A stretch of DNA of 64,000 bases, taken from Branchiostoma floridae (taxonomy: Eukaryota; Chordata; Leptocardii; Amphioxiformes; Branchiostomatidae). The position numbers and the translations under genes were made by a program. Below the pieces are notes generated by a model that worked only from the letters and a program-made list of their open reading frames with translations, was not told where the DNA came from and ran no database searches. Below, in pieces: positions 44,911 to 53,090 of this stretch. The stretch is from the NCBI RefSeq assembly GCF_000003815.2, contig NC_049991.1:2288657-2352656 (forward strand), in the 5' to 3' direction. Position 1 is the stretch's first letter. Every line of letters starts with the position of its first letter.

Positions 44911-45890
44911 AGAGAGAGAGAGATGTACCGAAGTGATTGTTTATTTTTGTTATTTGATTATCACTTTTGATTGGACGTCTTCTGCACATACAATTAAGCT
45001 TAGATCTTCGAGAAATCTATTTTCTTGTCATCTATGATTACTTCGGACTTCTTGCATATGAAATTCAGATCATGTTTCCGTTACTTTGACCTCTGACCTT
45101 CGCTCATGTGTTTACCGTATTTGATGATGATTGGCAGGCTGACTAAAGGTTCAGAAACTTGAACTATGCGGCTCCAGATGTCTTACTTAGGGATGACTTC
45201 GGTGCGATAGATGTCAGTTAGCTGAGGAATGAGTCCACTCTACTATATACTACCGCATTTGATTATGTTTCATTTCTGTATTTTTCATTAATATTCATAT
45301 CTTTCTATTACGTTTCATTTTCGGCAATGCTGTATAAGATTTATATTTCATCATTTGTACGCAAATGGACTGAACTATTATGAAGAATAGTATTACAGCA
45401 TCACGTATATACTATACGAGCGATCGCGATGATGTCACTGCGACGCAGTGGTAGGCAAAAAGCAGCTGTTTTCCAAAAGATTGATTTACATATTAACCAG
45501 TAATTTGAGCCACTAATTTGAATATCAATTTTTGATCCAATCTACTGACGTCCTGGTAGGCAACAATCGTCCAATACCCCGGATATAAACAACAACAGCG
45601 ATCGCTCGTATAAACGGAGCTCTGAATGAAGCAATCTTCTTCTTCTTCTTCGTGTCATCACTATACACATGAAACAATCAAACAAAACAAAAACATCAAT
45701 TCAGTCCCCTTACCTGGTAGTTTTGTAGGGCTTCCATCTGCTCTCTTTGAGGGCCGAACACCTCGTACCAATCTTCGTCCGTTTTCGAGACATCTTCAAG
45801 TTCGTCTTGTCCGAGGGCAAGTGTGAAGTGGAAACTGTCCCTGATGTCCGCATTTATGGCGGGCAGAGTTGTCCTCCGACTGAAACTCAT
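36168..45890 (-). CDS. Cyclic nucleotide-binding domain protein with two CNB domains, CNBD2-like (8 exons)
   Basis: Exons on the minus strand: 45714-45890, 43242-43414, 41704-41841, 39847-40004, 38259-38363, 37535-37719, 37056-37287 and 36168-36430 (TAA at 36168-36170). They total 1431 bases in consistent phase, giving 476 aa. CNB1 spans roughly residues 165-260, with GISLYIMVSGTVQVVL and a phosphate-binding cassette FGELALMHDTKRNSS (residues 232-246, Arg243). CNB2 spans about 285-420 (FFVVSGECRIV, then an insertion, then LKEGELFGLG) but lacks a clear cassette arginine. The intron after exon 4 starts GC (GCAAGG), not GT. No channel or kinase domain is present, which fits the CNBD2 family, whose mouse member is described as needed for sperm function. 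An in-frame ATG at 45983 would add 31 residues. A possible polyadenylation signal (TTTATT on +) is at 36010-36015. Confidence 0.8.
38091..38126. repeat. (CA)n/(CATA)n microsatellite
   Basis: ACACACACACACA followed by about five CATA units in a CNBD2-like intron. Confidence 0.85.
38411..39149. mobile_element. MITE, TTCACCTTTATCC family, copy 4, split by a LINE 3' end
   Basis: CTAGATCACCTTTATCCACG at the left and CAGATAAAGGTAAACTAGAA at the right are the family ends. A LINE fragment occupies about 38600-39080 between them. Confidence 0.75.
38715..39065 (-). mobile_element. LINE ORF2 C-terminal fragment, 5' truncated
   Basis: The minus strand encodes ELRSAISKVRISAHPLEVE, then a C-x2-C...H...C region (CKYC, ETHFISKC) and ITLFREVTKTYPNF. 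This is the segment after the RT domain in CR1/L2-like LINEs. No upstream RT remains. Confidence 0.8.
40077..41025. mobile_element. piggyBac-like non-autonomous element with TTAA duplication
   Basis: CCCTATTCAGACCGGG and CCCGGTCTGAATAGGG are exact inverted ends. TTAA flanks it at 40073-40076 and 41026-41029. An inner arm pair (GGGCTTTTGAGGCCC, GGGCCTCAAAAGCCC) follows. No transposase frame is visible. It lies in intron 3 of the CNBD2-like gene. Confidence 0.92.
41867..42062. mobile_element. MITE, TTCACCTTTATCC family, copy 5, beside a splice acceptor
   Basis: AACGCTAGTTCACCTTTATC and AGATAAAGGTGAAC are inverted ends. On the minus strand the element ends only about 25 nt before exon 3 of the CNBD2-like gene. 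Confidence 0.85.
43851..44360. repeat. 43-45-bp minisatellite, about 11 copies
   Basis: The unit CCTGTCCCTGGTACTGAACA, then CCACCATCATAGAGACAAACAGA, repeats with a 2-bp AC length variant. It lies in intron 1 of the CNBD2-like gene. Confidence 0.92.
44420..44601. mobile_element. Mutator-like MITE with 9-bp duplication
   Basis: The left arm AGTCTCCGAGCAGACCCTAC, then GGTGCC, is inverted on the right (GGCACCGTAGGGTCTGCTTG, then GAGACT); arms reach GTATCAAAGCTGGC. CGGTCAAAC flanks it at 44411-44419 and 44602-44610. Confidence 0.85.
44720..44925. repeat. (CA)n/(CGCA)n and (GA)n microsatellites
   Basis: Two simple-repeat tracts: CA/CG-rich at about 44725-44830 and GA-rich at about 44875-44924. 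Confidence 0.9.
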
Positions 45891-46277
45891 TTTTGAGAAG
45901 GCAACCTCGCTGTGTTTTTTTCTTGCTGTGTTTTTTTGTTTCTTGCTGTCGTTATCAACGCACCACAACCAGTATGACATCACATTCTAGTACAATACAC
46001 TCCTTTATGACCTATGAATATGACATGGGGGTGGATAAGGGGGTTTCTTGCGTTGGAGTCGTCGTATTTTTTTACGATGCATTACGTCATTTTGCACACA
46101 AAAAAGGCAATGTTGTGAAAGTAATATGATGTTGGGAAAGTATGACGGCATTATGTGTCTTCTAAAAAAATCTGTAAAGGAGTTGACCCTCTCATACGTT
46201 GTACAGTGGTACAGTCCTATTCGTGATTATTTTAAGTAATATAGTCTAGATATTCTATCAAGTACATGTTCCATTGT

Positions 46278-46333
46278 CACCTCGTACCCAGAGCCCTATG
46301 ATGACGTCATGGAAGAAGTACTCTGGGTACGAG
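46278..46333. mobile_element. Tiny palindromic element
   Basis: CTCGTACCCAGAG and CTCTGGGTACGAG flank about 27 bp. Confidence 0.5.
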
Positions 46334-47904
46334 ATCCGTTCTGTTACCGTTACGGTGTTCGATTGGCTGAGAAAGTGTGACGACATATACTCCCGGTGTC
46401 GCATGTTGCTAATTCCAGAACAGATGTCACAGAAAACGCGAGTGCTACGGATGGGGTATTGGTGAAAACTGCATCTTACAACTCAGGTGTGCTTGCGTAG
46501 CTCTTTAACGGCTGTTTAACGGCTTTAACGGTTGTTATATATTAAATTCAGGTTGTTTGTATTCCTCTCCGTTGAAACGGGAACTTTCCTTATCCCGCCT
46601 AATGTTCTAACCAAACTCGCATTCCTTTTGTAAAGCTGTAACGTTTTGTGAAACCAAATCAATGTCTCCGTTTGTATTGGTCCATATCACTTACGAGTAC
46701 TCGTGCCTAACACGTTAGTTTTCCATTCTGACGCTCTCACACTTAATTTGGTGTCTGCAGCCATACAGTTTCCTGTTTACAGCCTACAAGCTAGAACGTT
46801 AATTTGAATACGCTCGGTTTAATAATGTGTACGATATTCTACAAAACTTGTAAAAAATAGTTCTTTTTGCTATTTAAGATAGGAGGTGGTTTGACTCATT
46901 TTCACGTAAGGACACAGCATGCAAATGTTCTGGGTGACATCCTCTGCGGACTCCAAATTCAATAAGAGAGGCAACAAAAAGATATCTACAATTTCAGGAT
47001 AAACACCATAAACGTTGTGATATGTTAACACTAACAAAGTATTGAAGTGACAAGCCATAGTATCACAGCCAACAAGTATTTTATTTCTGCATTCAAGAGG
47101 TGCACAAAATGACTTATGTGGTACACTTTCTGTCATACGGTATATTTTCCTGTTTTGGTGCTTTCTCGTCAGGTTGACCATCTCCGAAGAGTTATAATAC
47201 TTTACCATACCATGCAAAGAGTTCTGCAATGCGTTCAATATTTAACAGCTACATGCCAGGAACGACGTCAGCTCAATGGAGGCTATAAGTTTTGGTCTTG
47301 TAACGTTGTTTATTTTCGAAAGTCAACCAAAAGGAGGAAATGTTTTGATAAAGTCCTTTGAAAAAAGGACCACGAACTGTGACATATCAGAGCCTCAAGT
47401 ACAAGTCTTTTGCCAAAGTTAGACTATAGTAAGTAAGAGCCTGGTCTTGTAGATGAGCGTTTGTTTGAACAGTTTTCTTATTGTTGTCTTATTTCTTGTG
47501 CATCTTGCGGATCAGTAAATACACAACAGAGTGTCTTGAATGATAAATGATGTTTTCACAGTCGACTTGTGTTGTAGACATCGTTTCCAACCATAGTGCA
47601 AAATAGTCAGTAAAGAAACAGGTTGTATCTATATACAAATAGATGTCTCAGCTCAGATACAGCATGTAGCGGCGTTGAATCACGTCCCAACCAACTATAT
47701 GATCCATTCACTAGTTATGACGGCCGCATTTTTTGTATCGTTGTATATAACTGTGCATGGCATAGGTAAGCCAGGCAGACGAGTCTGAGATACAGAAAAC
47801 TTTGGTTCCGTGTTGGGATGCTTCATTGCCGGTGACTCAAGAGCAAGTTAAAGTTAGTCAAAGTCTTTCCGCACCACACAACTTTGTGCAATCAGTACAG
47901 CAGA

Positions 47905-48290
47905 GGGCTAGTCCACTGGTAGTGGTGTGTGTTCAGCTACCATACTCTTCCCTATTCCTAAATGCTGAGCGTTGCGCAGAGAAATCAGCACGTACCATTT
48001 TGAAAGTCTTCGTAATACCCCCCTCACATTAGGCGCGATTCGATCGGACGACGAGTCTGCGAGCTCTAAGTTACGAGGAGGCATGACCCTGACGGGAAGG
48101 AGGAACTCTGCCATTTCTTCGTCGGCATCAGGGTCATGCCTCCTCGCAAATTAGAGCTCGCAGACTCGTCGTCCGATCGAATCGCGCCTAATGTGAGGGG
48201 GGGTATTAAGACTCGGCTGGGGATCTAACTCACGACCTACCGAATGTAGCGAGATCACTCTACCCACCACTTGGCTCTTGCACCGGTTAT
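47905..48290 (-). mobile_element. tRNA-derived SINE interrupted by a palindrome
   Basis: AGTCCACTGGTAGTGGTGTG and the minus-strand tRNA-like part (CTCACGACCTACCGAATGTA on +) match the uninterrupted copy at 58895-59085. Confidence 0.75.
48016..48206. mobile_element. Near-perfect palindromic MITE (about 191 bp), Harbinger-like
   Basis: TACCCCCCTCACATTAGGCG, then CGATTCGATCGGACGACGAG, is inverted at the right end. Pairing continues through GAGGAGGCATGACCCTGA to a loop of about 25 bp. TAA lies on each side (48013-48015 and 48207-48209). Confidence 0.88.
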
Positions 48291-49164
48291 AGAGCACGAC
48301 ACAAACAGGTTCCTACAGCAGTTTCACGCCTAGTTCCATGGACGTATGGTTACGTGTCCTTGAGAGTAAATGAGTCCCAGTGTAGTGATGAATATGGATA
48401 GCGCACACCACATCTGTTCTGTACTTAGATGAATGATGATTTTACCGTTCAAAGTGAGTTGTGTGCGAGTTTAAAACATGGTAGATTGTCACCATAGCAG
48501 ACTATGGCGTACTCAGCACTGTCTTCCAGACGTGTGGTGGAGTCTTAAAGATGTGGCCGTCTTCCAACATGAGACTGGAAGGAGGCGCGCCCGTGCTTGC
48601 CATTCATCTGTTCACCACGCACCACGTGAATAACGTTATTTATGCTCAGTCCATGATTGTTGTGAGTTCTGGGTTTGACAAAAGTTGAGATGTTGATTTG
48701 AAATCAACACAAGTTCTGCGATTTGCCCTCAACATGAAGTCATTCTATCTCTTGTTCCGATATTTTGAGGCTTGACAGTCACAGCTCATTGGTTCAGTAG
48801 TGTTGCAATTTTTTGAAATCTTAAAATTCTTTCCCTAAGATTATTTGCTGAACGGATACAATATTATGCTTCCATTGCACTGACTGTCGCTCTCACGTGC
48901 CACTATAACGTTACATCTTGTACATATTCATATCTGCTTGCTGCAGCGGAATTTAATTTGGCAGCGGGCGTCAATAATATTCTAGCAGTTTACCACAAAA
49001 TATCTGCCGCAAAGTAATAAGATAAAACACATTGAATACACTCAGCTAACTCCTTTTTGTCAGCTTTCGTTTACAAAGTAGTTCCTAGTCAGTGTATAAT
49101 TCCAATTGGTCATGACCAACCCACAATAAACCCAACAAGACGTCAACTCAATACCCTATAGCCA

Positions 49165-49330
49165 ACCATATAAGTAGAACTTTATTGCACGACAATTGTA
49201 CATGGTACAAAGTATGGCAACGACTATTAAATAATTAAAAGTACAAAATAGAGGTATAGGATAAAGCTAAACATCATAGTTAACATAATAAGGGCTAATA
49301 TGCATAATTCATTCATATAGTATCATAATG
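49165..49330. mobile_element. Non-LTR tail-like repeat
   Basis: AACTTTATTGCACGACAATT and GTACATGGTACAAAGTATGG match 20090-20130, so it is dispersed. Confidence 0.5.
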
Positions 49331-51965
49331 AAGTAGGCTAATCATTAGCTTCAGTATTCTTTCTAATAGCAAAGCAGTCCTTGATATATTTGCCTATTTT
49401 TGCATTATGGGAGTTCTGACATCTAAATAAATGTGCAAATCTGTCTGTAGCCTCGAGTATTCAAACAAACAGGTTGACTACGAAATACCCCCCCCCCCCC
49501 TTGCCTGACACAGATAGAGATACTTGGCTCTCCCAGTGACGTCCCCTTTACAAACAAGCTCAATATATATATATATATATATACAGATATATCATTCTAC
49601 GTGTAACATTCTTGCTATCATCTTGCTTTTAATGTCCTAGCAACATAACACAAGCGTCTTCATACTGGTTCCATTTACATGATTATGTACCTTACACTTA
49701 TGTTCAAGAAAAAATGTCATAACGTTATAAAGATTACGTGAAGTATTTACGGGACAAAAAAACTAATTGCAAAATCATGATAGTGAAACTTTTCTTTTAT
49801 TTACATTTTAGTTAGTTGTTTTGTGAGTTTCTGTGAGCATGGTATTTATTTATACTTTCTTAGACGTTACCGGAATATGTAGTACATTAATGGCATTTCT
49901 GTTGTCATCACTTTCATGATAAATGTTCAGATTTAAAACAAATCCCTTTGCTAGAGTGTCCATTCTCTCGAAAAAAAATTTAAAAAGGCTCTCAGAACCT
50001 TCAAATTTTGGGAATTATTTCAAAGAATATTTCTCCGGCACTCTAAAGGGTCAGATAGTCCTATGACGTCTGGTCATTGAAAGATCTGACCCGCAAGAGG
50101 ACGCTTAAGTTTTTTTTCTAAATATATGAATATTTTCTAAACACAAGGGTACAGTAGAGAAAAAGTAATTTTCTAGCTTTATTTGAGCGCATATTGTGTA
50201 CCCTGTTTCCTATATTACGTGATGTGTATGGAAAGATATGACACATTTAACTGAGACTTTGGTATGTGTCCATACAACATCTGCGTATTTTGTTTCATTC
50301 AAGTATACCTGGAAGTGTGTGATATCATATCATCAAGTAAGAAATTCTTTCCAAAACAAATTTGGCCATCTACGGATATGTGTGAGATGCTAGTAATTTG
50401 TTTTTTCTGCACGAAGACAACAGATGTCTAGACTAAGACATTGTAATGTAATTTGATGAGGTGAAATTAAACCAGGATAATATTGTATGTCTGATAAAGG
50501 CACGTGTATGAAATTCAAAGGTCCATTGTGTAACACTATTGGGGACAATATAAAAAGTAAATTTTCCTACCATTTCTTTGATAGTAAGTGAGACCAACTC
50601 TATATAATTAATTGCAAACCAATATTTTGGAAAGGGTTTTACAATGCCATTGCACCATACAATCTGTGATGTTTCAAACCAGTGTACAGTATGCTGTTGT
50701 TAAGAACAGACCTAGAAGGGTCTACTTTCAGAAACGTAGCATACCTTGTGTACCTTGTTTTAATTTTTACAGTTCACATTCTCTTCACAAACACCAGAAA
50801 TACGACATAATGACGCAGATATGCTGACAAGTTGTTGTATATGTCATTTCCATGAAATGTTTCATCCCCACGAGATTTTCATTTTCGGGCCAAAATGTTA
50901 CATAATGGGACTTTAACAGAATTGCCGCCGCCGTCGTTGTGTATTGAATCATATAGTCTACACTTTGAGATGTTTTCAGCCAATACACTGCAGCACCTAA
51001 TCTGTGTATTAGGAGAGGATCTCCCAATAGGAGAGGATTTCTTTTCTTGTAGGAGAAAATCGTGTTGCATGCAGACTGTAGATGCAGCCAATTTTTTTGG
51101 AAGAATGAAATACATTAATTAAAACTAAAAAGTCAACAAAGATGGTTTTCGTAATGGTATCAAATATTATTTTTTGTAAGTGAAAAACAGGCCAAGTCGT
51201 GCTTTTCAGAACGGTTAAAGATCACTGTTTTACACTTTCTATATCTTAAATTATGGACTGTGGTCAATATTTACGTTGTAAAGATTTACATCTTTGTATG
51301 TTTCCTCAATAATTATGCAAAGTTAGTCCAAGTGTGCACAATTTGCATTCTGTTGTTTACGCCTTTTTCATTGCCCGCATGTGCCAAATAGAGAAATCAG
51401 TCATTGTTTCTTAGTTATCCTCTTTGAAAGTTTTTGATAAAAACGCTCTGCAGTTCCAGAACAAACTGCAAGAGGTCCCCAATAACTGACACCATGTTTG
51501 ATATCAAAGGTTCAAAGGTATCTTCTCCCTTCCCAAGCAAGACCAAACGGTGTAAGGGGCAAAAATACAATAAAATTTTAAAAATAGAATTCCTGCTTCT
51601 TTGCCAAGGAAAGCCGCCAGGAGCCACCGCCTCCCACATAACAAATATCATCACAATCCACACAGTGCTTTTTTATGTTATTGCTGGTCAAAATATCCGG
51701 AAATACAGACAGACACGCAAAAAGCAATACCTTCAGTTTAACCGAGGTCCAAAAGTAAAGGTTACTTTCGGTCATGATTCAACAGAATGTTTTCTTAAGG
51801 ATCGAGACGGTCTGGTTTGCAAGTGGTATTGCTGAGATAGGTTAAAAGAACGTTTGCGACTGATTAGATTTTGGAATGGGTGGCAAAAGCACAAGAATGT
51901 CTAGGTCTTTGTGAAACTGTAAGTTTTGCACCTTGAAATAGCAATGAGAATGTCTGGAGGTTTCA

Positions 51966-52418
51966 ACTATAACCTTTATCCGCAGGGTAACCTATATCCG
52001 TTGTTTTTGAAAACATGGTATTCAGGCACACTTGAAGTCGACGGACGGTGGATACAAACTGTGATATTATAAAAATAAATGTTTGATATAACAGATAGGG
52101 ATTAGTTTAACCCAATATTTTAAAATATTACAGTTTAATATTGGTAGATCGTTGGGCTCGGAATCTAGAGGTACCGGGTTCGATACTAGTATTGCCCCCG
52201 CGTTGGGAAAGGCACTTTACACGACTTTCCCTGACGGTGGAGTGACGCCCACCGAGCCTTTTCGGCTAATCTGTCAATAGTGTGCCAAAACACATATGGA
52301 GTTGGGGTGCCAATATTCACATGTACGTGTCAATAATAAAAAGACTCAACATTTTACATAAAGAACCGTAATTTTGTTATAACAACGGATATAGGTTACC
52401 CCTCAGATAAAGGTGTTT
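51966..52418. mobile_element. Inverted-repeat element (TTCACCTTTATCC family) carrying a SINE, abutting the receptor repeat array
   Basis: The left end (CTTTATCCGCAGGGTAACC at about 51973) and right end (GGTTACCCCTCAGATAAAGG at about 52394) are inverted copies of the family TIR. A tRNA-derived SINE (52141 to about 52370) lies inside it. The right TIR directly joins the 84-bp coding array. Confidence 0.75.
52141..52370 (+). mobile_element. tRNA-derived SINE copy
   Basis: The start TTGGTAGATCGTTGGGCTCG resembles a Pol III A box and GGGTTCGATACTA a B box, about 30 bp apart. It is followed by GGGAAAGGCACTTTACACGA, which other copies in the window share. Confidence 0.7.
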
Positions 52419-53090
52419 CCTGCACGGGTATCTCCCATGGCCAGTAGGTGTTAGGCAGTGTGACACGGGGGAGGGACGCGCGCCGTGGTGTGTTACGTGT
52501 TCCCTGCACGGGAATCTCCCATGGCCAGTAGGTGTTAGGCAGTGTGACATCGGGGAGGGATGCGCGCCGTGGTGCGTTACGTGTTCTCTGCACGGGTATC
52601 TCCCATGGCCAGTAGGTGTTAGGCAGTGTGACATCGGGGAGGGATGCGCGCCGTGGTGCGTTACGTGTTCCCTGCACGGGAATCTCCCATGGCTAGTAGG
52701 TGTTAGGCAGTGTGACATCGGGGACGGACGCGCGCCGTGGTGCGTTACGTGTTCCCTGCACGGGTATCTCCCATGGCCAGTAGGTGTTAGGCAGTGTGAC
52801 ACGAGGGAGGGACGCGCGACGTGGTGTGTTACGTGTTCCCTGCACGGGTATCTCCCATGGCCAGTAGGTGTTAGGCAGTGTGACACGAGGGAGGGACGCG
52901 TGCCGTGGTGTGTTACGTGTTCCCTGTACGGGTATCTCCCATGGCCAGTAGGTGTTAGGCAGTGTGACAAGAGGGAGGGACGCACCCCTTTGTCTCATAC
53001 CGGTTCCATCGCCCGGAATCTCCCAAGGCCAGTAGGTGTTAGGCAGTGTGACAAGAGGGAGGGACGCACGCCGTGGTGTGATACGGGCTC
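52396..53090 (-). repeat. 84-bp (28-aa) coding tandem array at the 3' end of the LRR receptor
   Basis: Units of 84 bp recur with cores (CCCATGGCCAGTAGGTGTTA on +) near 52433, 52517, 52601, 52685, 52769, 52853 and 52937, and a diverged one near 53021. Each encodes an RRASLP-type motif and LPNTYWPWEIP. The copy at 52685 reads CCCATGGCTAGTAGG, changing Trp TGG to stop TAG at 52693-52695. Three further copies continue in the same frame down to a stop at 52396-52398. The near-identity of units suggests recent unequal exchange. Confidence 0.9.

Larger units (their letters stand above)
45990..51960. other. Intergenic region, no gene seen
   Basis: No exon-like segment stood out between the CNBD2-like start and the receptor 3' side. 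It contains the diverged TIR element near 46930-47110, the SINE/Harbinger nest at 47905-48290, a LINE-tail-like repeat at 49165-49330 and an (AT)n tract near 49565. The rest is AT-rich single-copy-looking DNA. Confidence 0.55.

Noticed and set aside
46300..52000. Search for an extra gene between the CNBD2-like gene and the receptor
   Set aside because: Open frames here are short, lack domains and mostly fall in repeats or AT-rich DNA.
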